Assembly (NCBI GenBank): GCA_047974135.1
Contig: JBKECC010000005.1
Location: 1 to 20,225 of the forward strand
Length of the DNA stretch: 20,225 bases
Reading direction: 5' to 3'
Source of the DNA: JAIRQK01 sp047974135
Lineage (GTDB): Bacteria; Campylobacterota; Campylobacteria; Campylobacterales; Campylobacteraceae
Shown: positions 7,774 through 15,507 of the stretch, in pieces
Position numbering within the stretch: the first letter of the stretch is position 1
Layout of the letters: every line of letters starts with the position of its first letter
Program-made: the position numbers and the translations under genes
The notes under the pieces: model-generated
Databases searched by the model: none
What the model was told of the DNA's origin: nothing
What the model saw: only the letters and a program-made list of their open reading frames with translations

Positions 7774-8901
7774 ATGAATTTTCAACCATATCCTTTTGAA
7801 AAGTTAAATCAACTTTTCTCCACTGTAAAACCAAATGAAAAATACTCTCCACTTGCTTTAACTATAGGCGAACCACAATTTGATACGCCAGCATTTATCA
7901 TAGATGAGTTTAAAAAAAGTGCACATTTACTTAACAAATATCCAAAAATAGCAGGCGATGAATCACTAAAAACCGCTCAAATTGACTTTGTAAAAAGAAG
8001 ATTTGACATAACTCTTAAAAATGATGAGTTGGTAACAACGGTTGGTACAAGAGAAGCGCTTTTTAACTTGCCACAATTTTTACTTTTTAACAAAACAAAT
8101 CCAAGAGTTGCTTATCCAAATCCTTTTTATCAAATATATGAGGGTGCGACTATCGCAGCTCGTGGAACAAGCGTTTTAATGCCACTTTTAGCAAAGAACG
8201 GTTTTAAACCAAAGCTTGATGAAGAGGTTTTGAAAACTTGTGATTTGGTTATGCTAAACTCTCCTTCAAATCCAACAGGTTCAGTTATGAGCTTAGATGA
8301 ACTTTGCACATGGGTAAAGCTTGCATTAAAACACAACTTTGTACTTATAAATGATGAGTGTTATAGCGAGATTTATACAGACAAAGCACCACAATCTTTG
8401 CTTGAAGCAAGTAAAAAAGCAGGAAATGAAAACTTTAAAAATATTTTAGTTCTAAACTCAATTTCAAAACGCTCTTCAGCTCCATCTTTGCGTTCAGGTT
8501 TTGTTGCAGGAGATGCCACCTTGCTTAAAGGTTATGCACAGTATAGAACTTATGCAGGATGCGTTGCGCCACTTCCAGCACAGCTTTCAGCTGCACTTGC
8601 TTGGAGTGAAGACTTACATGTAAAAACTTCACAAGAAAAATATGCTAAAAACTTTGAGTTAGCTAAACAAATCTTACATGTAAACCCAAGTGATGCTACT
8701 TTTTACATTTGGCTTGAAGTTCCTAACGATGAAGAGTTTGCAAAAAATTTATACAAAGAAAAAAACGTTAAAGTGCTTGCAGGAAGTTATTTAGGACGAG
8801 ATGGTATAGGACACGACAGAGTTAGAATAGCTTTAGTTCTAAACGAAGCAGATACAAAAGAAGCATTAAATAGAATAAAAGATTTTATGGAAGGCAAATA
8901 G
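7774..8901 (+). CDS. PLP-dependent class I/II aminotransferase, probable succinyl-diaminopimelate transaminase
   Basis: A 375-residue fold-type I aminotransferase. Visible motifs are YPNPFYQIYEG, NSPSNPTG (residues 162-169), the PLP-contacting Asp194 and Tyr197 in NDECYSEIY, and the Schiff-base Lys232 in NSISKRSSAPSLRSGFVAG. The C-terminal GHDRVRIALVL carries the arginine that binds the substrate carboxylate. The sequence is of the DapC-like group that converts N-succinyl-2-amino-6-ketopimelate to N-succinyl-LL-2,6-diaminopimelate in lysine and peptidoglycan synthesis. In Helicobacter the gene next to murC was named aspB. The position immediately before murC supports a cell-wall role, but aspartate aminotransferase activity cannot be excluded. 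The start ATG has TAAGG upstream. Two copies of the palindrome lie within the coding sequence. Confidence 0.86.
   Translation: MNFQPYPFEKLNQLFSTVKPNEKYSPLALTIGEPQFDTPAFIIDEFKKSAHLLNKYPKIAGDESLKTAQIDFVKRRFDITLKNDELVTTVGTREALFNLPQFLLFNKTNPRVAYPNPFYQIYEGATIAARGTSVLMPLLAKNGFKPKLDEEVLKTCDLVMLNSPSNPTGSVMSLDELCTWVKLALKHNFVLINDECYSEIYTDKAPQSLLEASKKAGNENFKNILVLNSISKRSSAPSLRSGFVAGDATLLKGYAQYRTYAGCVAPLPAQLSAALAWSEDLHVKTSQEKYAKNFELAKQILHVNPSDATFYIWLEVPNDEEFAKNLYKEKNVKVLAGSYLGRDGIGHDRVRIALVLNEADTKEALNRIKDFMEGK
8614..8623. repeat. TTACATGTAA palindrome inside the aminotransferase gene (first copy)
   Basis: A 10-bp core (11 with the following A) read in frame as Leu-His-Val in DLHVKTS. It lies 50 bp from a second copy in the same gene that is read the same way. 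Confidence 0.85.
8674..8683. repeat. TTACATGTAA palindrome inside the aminotransferase gene (second copy)
   Basis: Read in frame as Leu-His-Val in ILHVNPS. Its right flank ACCCAA matches the flanks of the intergenic copies before ttdA (16405) and amtB (18385). Confidence 0.85.
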
Positions 8902-10215
8902 TTGAAAAAAGTACATTTTATAGGCATTGGAGGCATTGGGCTTTCAGCGCTGGCTAGATTTTTAAATGAACAAGGTTATAAGGTAACTGGCTCAGATATA
9001 AAAGAGACAAAGATAACAAAAGCACTTGAAAATGAAGGCATAAAAATAGCCATTCCTCATGACAAAAGCATTATAGAAAATCAAGATTTTGTTGTTTACT
9101 CAGCTGCAGTAAAAAGCGACAATGTGGAACTTGTAGAAGCAGGCAAAAAAAATATAAAAGTTCTTTCAAGAAAAGATGCCCTGCCTATGATTCTAAAGGA
9201 AAAAAGAGTTTTTTCAGTTTGTGGAGCTCATGGCAAAAGTACAACAAGTGCCATGCTTGCATCACTAGTTGAAGGCTCAGTTATCATTGGAGCTGAGAGC
9301 AAACAGTTTGGCTCAAATATGGTTTTAAAAGATGGAAATAACATTATTTTTGAAGCAGATGAGAGTGATGAAAGCTTTTTAAACTCAAACCCATATATAG
9401 CTATCGTAACAAACGCAGAACCAGAACATATGGAGCATTATAACTACGATTTAAACCGTTTTTATGGTGCATATACAAACTTTTTGATAAGTGCAAAGAT
9501 AAGAGTTATAAATGCAGAAGATGATTTTTTGGGAACTTTAACAAAACTTGAAGCCATAAGACTTTATCCAAGCCGTGATATAAAAAATGTAAAAACAATA
9601 GTAAAAAATGGCGAGCCTTTCACCTCTTTTGAACTTAAAGATTTAGGTATTTTTGAAGTTTGGGGTATTGGTTTTCACATGGCTCTTGATGCATCTTTGG
9701 CGATACTTGCAGCACTTAACGAGCTAAGTTTAGAAGAGATAAGGATTAAACTTAAAAACTTTAAAGGCATCAAAAAAAGATTTGATATTTTGCATTCAAG
9801 TAAAGATTTTACTTTGATTGATGATTATGCGCACCACCCAACAGAGATAAAAGCAACTCTAAACTCTGCTAAAGAGTATGCTTCTATTATGAAATATGAA
9901 AAAGTTACAGCTATTTGGCAACCGCACAAATACTCAAGAACTGTTGATAACTTAAAAGCTTTTGTTAAGTGTTTTGAAGGAGTTGATGAGCTTATCATCT
10001 TGCCTGTTTACTCAGCTGGTCAAGAAAAACAAGAGATAGATTTCAAAAAGGAATTTAGTGAGTACAAACCAATCTTTGCAGATTTTCTAAAAAGAGAAGA
10101 GGGCTTGATAACTCTATTTAGAGATGAAAATGAGGTTATAAAAACTATAAATGAAGGTTTGGTTGTTGGCTTTGGAGCAGGCGATATAACTTACCAATTA
10201 AGAGGAAAATTTTAA
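8902..10215 (+). CDS. murC: UDP-N-acetylmuramate--L-alanine ligase
   Basis: MurC adds L-alanine to UDP-MurNAc, the first amino-acid step of peptidoglycan precursor synthesis in the cytoplasm. The 437-residue protein has the three Mur-ligase domains. The N-terminal domain has the UDP-binding loop GIGGIGLSA (residues 8-16). The ATPase domain has the P-loop GAHGKST (108-114) and the EADESDESF block. The C-terminal domain includes DDYAHHPTEI (about 306-315). The start is TTG at 8902, one base after the upstream stop and preceded by GGAAGG. The N-terminus (MKKVHFIGIGGIG) fits family alignments exactly. The stop codon overlaps the next ATG by one base. Confidence 0.97.
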   Translation: MKKVHFIGIGGIGLSALARFLNEQGYKVTGSDIKETKITKALENEGIKIAIPHDKSIIENQDFVVYSAAVKSDNVELVEAGKKNIKVLSRKDALPMILKEKRVFSVCGAHGKSTTSAMLASLVEGSVIIGAESKQFGSNMVLKDGNNIIFEADESDESFLNSNPYIAIVTNAEPEHMEHYNYDLNRFYGAYTNFLISAKIRVINAEDDFLGTLTKLEAIRLYPSRDIKNVKTIVKNGEPFTSFELKDLGIFEVWGIGFHMALDASLAILAALNELSLEEIRIKLKNFKGIKKRFDILHSSKDFTLIDDYAHHPTEIKATLNSAKEYASIMKYEKVTAIWQPHKYSRTVDNLKAFVKCFEGVDELIILPVYSAGQEKQEIDFKKEFSEYKPIFADFLKREEGLITLFRDENEVIKTINEGLVVGFGAGDITYQLRGKF

Positions 10216-10562
10216 TGGCAATTTATATAATTTTAGTCGTTTTAGCATCGGTTATATTGGCACTTTTAATCACCATAAAAAGCGAAAATTTTTCAACAAA
10301 AAACAAGATAATAGTTGGAGTTCTGTTCGTTCTTTTGGTTATTTCCGTGATTATTTACGAGTTAAATTCTACAAAAGATACTAACAATTTAAAAGAGGTT
10401 GTAAACGCTTTTAATCAAGGCAAAGAACTTACATGTAAAGATTATCAAGTAAATAGTACGAGATTTAATTACGTTGGTGGGACAATGGTTTTTATGGGTA
10501 AAAACAATATAACAGAATTAAAAGGTGTGACATTATTTGCGAAAGATTGTGAGATAAAGTAG
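10215..10562 (+). CDS. Small two-helix membrane protein of unknown function between murC and mutS2
   Basis: A 115-residue protein with two predicted membrane helices (about residues 2-20 and 31-50). A soluble tail of about 65 residues carries two cysteines (C74 in ELTCKDY and C112 near the end) that could form a disulfide if the tail is periplasmic. I do not recognise a named family. A gene of similar size occurs at this place in Campylobacter and Helicobacter relatives as I recall. It overlaps the murC stop by one base and is followed by mutS2 after one base, so it is translationally coupled in the operon. One palindrome copy (10429-10438) lies in the coding sequence. Confidence 0.82.
   Translation: MAIYIILVVLASVILALLITIKSENFSTKNKIIVGVLFVLLVISVIIYELNSTKDTNNLKEVVNAFNQGKELTCKDYQVNSTRFNYVGGTMVFMGKNNITELKGVTLFAKDCEIK
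10429..10438. repeat. TTACATGTAA palindrome inside the small membrane protein gene
   Basis: The only coding copy read in a different frame, giving Leu-Thr-Cys-Lys instead of Leu-His-Val. This suggests that the DNA sequence, and not the peptide, is what recurs. It encodes Cys74. Confidence 0.85.
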
Positions 10563-10563
10563 A

Positions 10564-12771
10564 TTGGATAAGATTTTTTCAAAACTTGATTTAGATGAAT
10601 ATATAAAACTTTATATAAATTGTTTAGCACGTGAAAAACCGCTCTTTATGGAGGGCGACACAAACATACATTTTCGTTTTATAAAAGAGTTACAAAGATA
10701 CGAGTTTAAAGCTCCACAAAGTGTAAAAAACTTAGATACTGAACTTGTTCATTTAACAAAACAAGGCGTTTTACATGTAAGAGAGATTTGGGAGTTAATA
10801 AAGATAATTCGTTATTTTATCTACCTGAAAAAACAAAAATTTGAAGGTGAGATAAAAGAGTGGCTTGTAAATATAAATATCCCAGAAAATATAGTAAAGA
10901 TAGAGAGTTATTTTGATGAAGAGGGAAATTTAAAAGAGGAGATTGATGAGAGGTTTCTTGCTATAAACTCCGCTTTAAAGATAGTAAAAGAAAAAATTTC
11001 AACTTCTATGAAACACCTTTTTTCAACGCAAAAATTACAACCTTATCTTGTAGATAGACAGATACATTTTTTAAATAACCAAGAAGCTCTTTTAGTTCGT
11101 GGAGGATTTAACCATGTTTTAAAAGGGCAAGTGATTGGACGAAGTAGTGGCGGATACTTTTATATAGCTCCTGAATCTATCGAAGTACACAAAAAGGCTG
11201 AAAGCGAACTCATAGACAAAAAAGAGGAGCTTATCTACGAGTACACAAAAAAGATAAGCGGTGAGTTTGCAAAGTCATATCTTTTTTTAAAGTTTATAAA
11301 CAAAGAGTTCGATAGAGTCGATAACTACACAGCTCGTATCATGTTTGCAAAAAGTAAAAATATGGAGTTTATACTTCCAACAAAAAGCACAAACATCACT
11401 TTAAAAAACTTTTCTCATCCAGCACTTAACAATCCAAAGCCACTAAATCTTGAGTTTACAAAAAATATTTTGCTTGTTACTGGTGTAAATGCGGGCGGAA
11501 AAACTATGCTTTTAAAGTCAGTCTTAAGTGCTGTGTATTTAGCAAAGTATCTTCTTCCTATGAATATAGATAGCGCAAACTCTTCTATTGGAAGTTTTAA
11601 AAGCATAGAAGCCATCATAGAAGACCCTCAAAATGTTAAAAATGATATATCAACCTTTGCAGGACGAATGCTTGAATTTTCAAAACTTTTTTCAAAAAAT
11701 AATATATTAGTTGGTGTTGATGAGATAGAGCTTGGAACTGACGCTGATGAAGCGGCAAATCTTTTTTGTGCAATCCTTGAAAACTTAATCAAAAAAGATA
11801 TAAAGCTAATCATTACAACGCACCACAAACGCCTTGCTTCTATGCTTGCAACAAATGAAAAAGTAGAACTTTTAGCTGCCATTTATGATGAAAAACAAGA
11901 AAAGCCAACATTTTCATTTTTACAAGGAACTATCGGCAAAAGTTACGCCTTTGAAACTGCAAAAAGATATGGCATCGCTCCAAATATCGTGGCACGTGCA
12001 AGGGAGCTTTACGGAGAAGATAAAGAAAAACTTGGAGAGTTGATACAAAAAAATATAGACTTAGAGCTTAAAACAAGAGAAAAGCTAAACACTCTAAAAC
12101 AAAAAGAGGAGAAAATAGACAAACTAACCCAAAGTCTTGAAAACCAAAAAGAGATGGAACTTGAAGAGTTTTACAAGTTAAAAAGAGACTTTGAAGCGCA
12201 GTACACAAAAGCTGTAAATCTTGCAAAAGAGGCAGTAAAACAAAAAATCCCAGAAAATATCCACAAGGCACTAAATGAAGCAAACAAAGCAAAAGTGAGT
12301 GTTAAACTTCCAGAATCTAAAAAAGATGAAAATTTAGAAGTTGGAAATCGTGTCAAGTATGGCAATCTAAAAGGTGTTGTTGTTGGTATTAAAAAAGATA
12401 ATATCATAGTTGAGGTTGATGGAATCACGATGAGACTTCCAAAGCACTCACTAAAAAAGATAAATTCAAACCAAATACAAAAAGTGCCACAACCTAAATC
12501 AAACAAAGTTCTTCTGGAACGACCGCAAAGTGCAAGTGTTATTTTAGATTTACACGGGCTTTATGCAGATGAAGCCATAGATAAACTTGATAAATTTATA
12601 TCTGACGCACTTCTTAGCGGATTTGATGAGGTACAAGTTTTTCATGGAGTTGGAAGCGGAAAATTAGCATACGCTGTTAAAACATTTTTAAAAGAGCACA
12701 AAAGCGTTAAAGGCTTTAGCGATGCACCTGCACACATGGGAGGCATGGGCTCCACGATAGTTAGGTTGTAA
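10564..12771 (+). CDS. mutS2: MutS2 family ATPase/endonuclease
   Basis: MutS2 is a MutS homologue without mismatch-recognition domains. It acts in suppression of homologous recombination, oxidative DNA damage repair or ribosome collision rescue, depending on species. The 735-residue protein has the MutS core, the P-loop GVNAGGKTM (about residues 306-314) and the Walker B DEIELGTDADE (about 388-398). A long charged coiled-coil region follows (about 500-590). The C-terminal Smr nuclease domain (about 659-735) has LDLHGL and the HGVGSGKL loop. The start is TTG at 10564, one base after the previous stop; the next ATG is far downstream and would remove conserved sequence. It is the last gene of the murC operon and the last core gene before the Hachiman island. 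Confidence 0.95.
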   Translation: MDKIFSKLDLDEYIKLYINCLAREKPLFMEGDTNIHFRFIKELQRYEFKAPQSVKNLDTELVHLTKQGVLHVREIWELIKIIRYFIYLKKQKFEGEIKEWLVNINIPENIVKIESYFDEEGNLKEEIDERFLAINSALKIVKEKISTSMKHLFSTQKLQPYLVDRQIHFLNNQEALLVRGGFNHVLKGQVIGRSSGGYFYIAPESIEVHKKAESELIDKKEELIYEYTKKISGEFAKSYLFLKFINKEFDRVDNYTARIMFAKSKNMEFILPTKSTNITLKNFSHPALNNPKPLNLEFTKNILLVTGVNAGGKTMLLKSVLSAVYLAKYLLPMNIDSANSSIGSFKSIEAIIEDPQNVKNDISTFAGRMLEFSKLFSKNNILVGVDEIELGTDADEAANLFCAILENLIKKDIKLIITTHHKRLASMLATNEKVELLAAIYDEKQEKPTFSFLQGTIGKSYAFETAKRYGIAPNIVARARELYGEDKEKLGELIQKNIDLELKTREKLNTLKQKEEKIDKLTQSLENQKEMELEEFYKLKRDFEAQYTKAVNLAKEAVKQKIPENIHKALNEANKAKVSVKLPESKKDENLEVGNRVKYGNLKGVVVGIKKDNIIVEVDGITMRLPKHSLKKINSNQIQKVPQPKSNKVLLERPQSASVILDLHGLYADEAIDKLDKFISDALLSGFDEVQVFHGVGSGKLAYAVKTFLKEHKSVKGFSDAPAHMGGMGSTIVRL
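10770..10780. repeat. TTTACATGTAA palindrome inside mutS2
   Basis: Read in frame as Leu-His-Val in GVLHVREI, about 70 codons into the gene. Right flank GAG matches the copy after the gene at 12777. Confidence 0.85.
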
Positions 12772-12776
12772 AAAAG

Positions 12777-12787
12777 TTTACATGTAA
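12777..12787. repeat. TTTACATGTAA palindrome 6 bp after mutS2
   Basis: An 11-bp copy directly after the mutS2 stop, 39 bp before a full 12-bp copy at 12826. A hairpin between the two copies would have a loop of about 38 bases, so a terminator is less convincing than at 5034. Confidence 0.85.
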
Positions 12788-12819
12788 GAGTTCTAAGCTA
12801 TTTTAAACAAGCATTAAAC

Positions 12820-12825
12820 TATACT
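12820..12825 (+). promoter_or_regulatory. Possible -10 box (TATACT) directly abutting a palindrome copy, Hachiman locus
   Basis: TATACT matches five of six -10 consensus bases. Its last base touches the 12-bp palindrome at 12826-12837, which would place the transcription start inside the palindrome. A second TATACT occurs at 12889-12894, 89 bp before hamA. Either could drive the short reading frame at 12854 and hamA. Confidence 0.35.
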
Positions 12826-12837
12826 TTTACATGTAAA
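12826..12837. repeat. TTTACATGTAAA palindrome at the left edge of the Hachiman island
   Basis: The last copy before a stretch of more than 3.5 kb without any copy. It is followed within 3 bp by the decamer CAAAAGGTTT, which recurs beyond the last island gene at 16294. Confidence 0.9.
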
Positions 12838-12853
12838 AACAAAAGGTTTTAAA

Positions 12854-12970
12854 ATGGTAAAGTATTTTACGGTAGCAGTAAATCAAAGTATACTTGACGG
12901 GGTAGTTTTCTTCCACGAATTTTTGTCTTTTCCGAGACTAGTTTTTTTCAATACATACATTAGTTTTTAA
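12854..12970 (+). CDS. Possible 38-residue leader peptide or 5' gene remnant upstream of hamA
   Basis: ATG at 12854 opens a frame of 38 codons ending with TAA at 12968-12970, 12 bp before hamA. It is preceded by AAAAGG with a 7-base spacer, a good ribosome site. The peptide is hydrophobic and aromatic-rich (it begins MVKYFTVAVNQS, and contains VVFFHEF and LVFF) without a clear signal-peptide or toxin pattern. I do not recognise it. It could be a small gene of the defence locus, a translated leader, the 5' end of a core gene cut by the island, or chance. The ribosome site and good spacing are the only support. Confidence 0.3.
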   Translation: MVKYFTVAVNQSILDGVVFFHEFLSFPRLVFFNTYISF

Positions 12971-12982
12971 ACTTTAAGATAA

Positions 12983-13894
12983 ATGAAAAAAAGCCTAACA
13001 CAACTCATCGCAAGCACGATTATGTTGGAATACAAGCTGAAGAATGCTGACTTAGATATAGATAAAACTTGCATTACACACACAAGCTTAAACGATGACT
13101 GCTACAAAACAAATAACGAAACAAATCTTTCAAGAATTATTTATGAAAGCGTATTGTATTACTCTTACGACCAATTTCAATTAGATGGCGGAAATCATGG
13201 AGGCATGTTTGAAAATGCTTTCAAAAAAAAATTCAAATTTAACGAAATGGCGGATGAAACAGCTAAATTGAAACTTGGCTTTTATGGAGAAGCATTACTT
13301 TATTCAATACTTAAATCTTTTTATAAAACAGAAACTTTGGTTTGCAGAGGCTATTTCTATGACATTCAGAAAAGGTCTGAAGTAACGGGATATGATTGTT
13401 TTCATTTAATTCAAAATGGAGACAATTTAGAGCTTTGGTTTGGAGAAACAAAGTTTTATGAGAATGGTATCGATGCTGTAAATAAAGTGTTTCAGAATAT
13501 TTCCAAAGCAATTTCAAATGACTATTTAATAGACACGAATTTCACAACCATTTTGCAGAATAAGGGTAATATTGAAGACAAGAAAAGTAAAATTTATAAA
13601 ATCCTCGATAGGTGGGACAAAGCATTAATTTTGAATATGGTAGAAGAGCTTAATGCAAACAATATAAAACTAGTTTATCCTATCTTAATCACCTACGAAC
13701 AAAACAAGAATGGCTATGATGATTCAATAAGTAAAATTATATCTCATATAAATAAAGAGTATAAAGATATAACATTTGATAAAATAGGAATTGACTATTC
13801 TATATTTTTTATTCTAATGCCAATTGAAGACACAAATATGTGTAAAAAAAGGATCATTGAATGGATAGACAAGAACGAACCCTTGATGTCGTAA
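12983..13894 (+). CDS. hamA: Hachiman antiphage defence protein HamA (DUF1837, PD-(D/E)XK nuclease-like)
   Basis: A 303-residue protein recognised as HamA of the Hachiman system by its DUF1837 pattern and by the helicase gene that follows. In known systems HamA is the effector nuclease held in check by HamB and released when HamB meets damaged or abnormal DNA. Visible elements are the GFYGEALLYSIL helix with Glu103, then TGYDCFHLI with Asp138, then LELWFGETKFY with Glu155-x-Lys157. This is the order E...D...ExK of the PD-(D/E)XK fold, and all the acidic residues and the lysine are intact, so it should be active. A clear change to low G+C begins here. The ribosome site is weak (TTAAGATAA). The gene overlaps hamB by 34 bases. 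Confidence 0.88.
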   Translation: MKKSLTQLIASTIMLEYKLKNADLDIDKTCITHTSLNDDCYKTNNETNLSRIIYESVLYYSYDQFQLDGGNHGGMFENAFKKKFKFNEMADETAKLKLGFYGEALLYSILKSFYKTETLVCRGYFYDIQKRSEVTGYDCFHLIQNGDNLELWFGETKFYENGIDAVNKVFQNISKAISNDYLIDTNFTTILQNKGNIEDKKSKIYKILDRWDKALILNMVEELNANNIKLVYPILITYEQNKNGYDDSISKIISHINKEYKDITFDKIGIDYSIFFILMPIEDTNMCKKRIIEWIDKNEPLMS

Positions 13895-15507
13895 AGGCTT
13901 TAAATAATTTTCAAAATCAAGAACTAGCCAGGCATATTTTTCTTGAAAAGGTATGTGATTATTTTGATTTTATTAAAACTCAAGAGTTAGACGATTCAGA
14001 TTATCGTTTTTTGATAAATTTATCATCGAAAGCGGGCGTTCCGCATTACTATGACATACTTGAGAAGTTTAATCAAGATAAATATCTTCTCAAAGACGAA
14101 GAAAATGTGAAACTTGACGTCATTTCTTCTATAATATTTGAATCCACTCTCTATACTGACGAAAATTCCAAATTACACTTGTATCAAAAAGAAGTGTTAG
14201 ATTTATTTGAGCTCAATAAACAAAACAGATTTTTTTTATCTGCATCAACCTCTTTTGGAAAAACTCATTTGGTTTATGAAATAATAAACAAAATGAAGTA
14301 TAAAAATATTGTTTTAATTTTTCCAAGCATTGCTCTTTTATCTGAAAATTTATCCAAAATCAAAGAAGGCAAAATTAAACTGAATCAAGAATTCAAAATT
14401 CACACATTGAGTGATGTCGATCTTAAAGAAAATGATAAGAATATTTTTCTATTCACTCCAGAAAGATATTTATCTTTTTTGGATAAAAGTAAAAAAATTA
14501 ATATGGACTTTATGTTCGTTGATGAAGTTTATAAAATTGATAACTCATTTATAATTGATAACGAAAGTAAAGAAAACGAAAGAGACATTGCTTATAGAAT
14601 GTCACTTTTTTATGGTTTAACCAATAATGCAAATATCGATTTATTTATAGTTGGACCTTATATAGAAATTTTTGAGCCATCAAATCAAAACTACAATCCT
14701 TCATTTGATTTGTTTTTAAATGATTTTGGAATTGAAAAACTTCTTAAAAATGAGTATGAAATTGTAAAAGTTAATAAATATTCAACTGATAACACTAATG
14801 AACAAACTTTATTTGGTTCACTTGAAGTACATCTAAAAGGTAAAAAAACCAAAAGAGATAAAATTCAAGAAATTTTTGACTGTATTCTCAAAAAAAAAGA
14901 AAATGTAATTATTTATTGTAATACAAAAGCTATTGCAGAGAAAGTTGCACGTGAATACAATAGAACAAATATACAAACTGAAAAATTCAGTGATTTCATT
15001 TCTCACCTTGAGCATACATTTGATGAAAAGTGGATAGTTATAAAAGCATTGAAAAAAGGCATTGGAATACACCATGGAGTTGTACCTAAGTACATTCAAA
15101 AAGAAATAATAGACTTGTTCAATAATCAAAATAACGAATTAAAAATTTTATCTGCAACAACAACTATTACAGAAGGAGTAAACACAACTGCAAAAAACAT
15201 GATTGTTTATAAAAGCAATAAAGGGAAAAAACCTCTTCTAAAATTTGATGCGAAAAATATTGCAGGTAGGGCAGGTAGGTTTATGGAACATTATGTTGGT
15301 CGTGTTATTACTCTTGATAAAGAATTTCTTGAAGTTATTGAAAAAGAAGGCAATCCTATTGAGCATAAAAACTACATAAAAGAAAGCCAAAAAAATGAAG
15401 TAGAGTATGAAATGACTAAAAGTGAATTTCTTGATGATAGAATAAAGGAGCAAATTATTAAGTTAAATGAACTACAAAAAAATTTGGAATTCCAAATAGT
15501 GCAATGA
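13861..15507 (+). CDS. hamB: Hachiman defence helicase HamB (superfamily 2, Ski2-like)
   Basis: A 548-residue SF2 helicase. Visible motifs are the P-loop SASTSFGKT (residues 127-135), motif Ia FPSIALLSE (154-162) and motif Ib TPER (199-202). The Walker B variant is DEVY (221-224), where most SF2 enzymes have DEAD or DEAH. GIGIHHG (400-406) and SATTTITEGVN (431-441) are in the second RecA domain, and motif VI AGRAGR (468-473) carries the arginine fingers. The HHG and GRAGR blocks are typical of Ski2-like helicases. An AAGGA site 7 bases before the ATG supports this start despite the 34-base overlap with hamA. The protein stops about 75 residues after motif VI. HamB proteins I know of are longer, so the accessory C-terminal region may be encoded by the overlapping third gene. 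A run of seven A at 15476-15482 lies just before the stop. Confidence 0.87.
   Translation: MDRQERTLDVVKALNNFQNQELARHIFLEKVCDYFDFIKTQELDDSDYRFLINLSSKAGVPHYYDILEKFNQDKYLLKDEENVKLDVISSIIFESTLYTDENSKLHLYQKEVLDLFELNKQNRFFLSASTSFGKTHLVYEIINKMKYKNIVLIFPSIALLSENLSKIKEGKIKLNQEFKIHTLSDVDLKENDKNIFLFTPERYLSFLDKSKKINMDFMFVDEVYKIDNSFIIDNESKENERDIAYRMSLFYGLTNNANIDLFIVGPYIEIFEPSNQNYNPSFDLFLNDFGIEKLLKNEYEIVKVNKYSTDNTNEQTLFGSLEVHLKGKKTKRDKIQEIFDCILKKKENVIIYCNTKAIAEKVAREYNRTNIQTEKFSDFISHLEHTFDEKWIVIKALKKGIGIHHGVVPKYIQKEIIDLFNNQNNELKILSATTTITEGVNTTAKNMIVYKSNKGKKPLLKFDAKNIAGRAGRFMEHYVGRVITLDKEFLEVIEKEGNPIEHKNYIKESQKNEVEYEMTKSEFLDDRIKEQIIKLNELQKNLEFQIVQ

Noticed and set aside
11415..12506. Reading frames on the - strand opposite mutS2, and similar frames opposite guaB, hamB and ttdB
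   Set aside because: They lie fully within strongly conserved + strand genes, have low-complexity products without recognisable domains, and have no proper start signals.
12894..12922. TTGACG at 12894 as a -35 box for hamA
   Set aside because: Seventeen bases downstream there is only GAATTT, a poor -10, and promoters in this phylum rarely use a -35.
12772..12982. tRNA gene or att site as insertion point of the Hachiman island
   Set aside because: No cloverleaf-capable sequence or tRNA 3' end is visible on either side and there is no integrase.
15471..15507. Programmed frameshifting at the seven-A run after hamB as an established call
   Set aside because: The ATGA overlap is sufficient to explain expression of the third gene, and no stimulatory hairpin or ribosome-site element is clear; kept only as an alternative in the finding.
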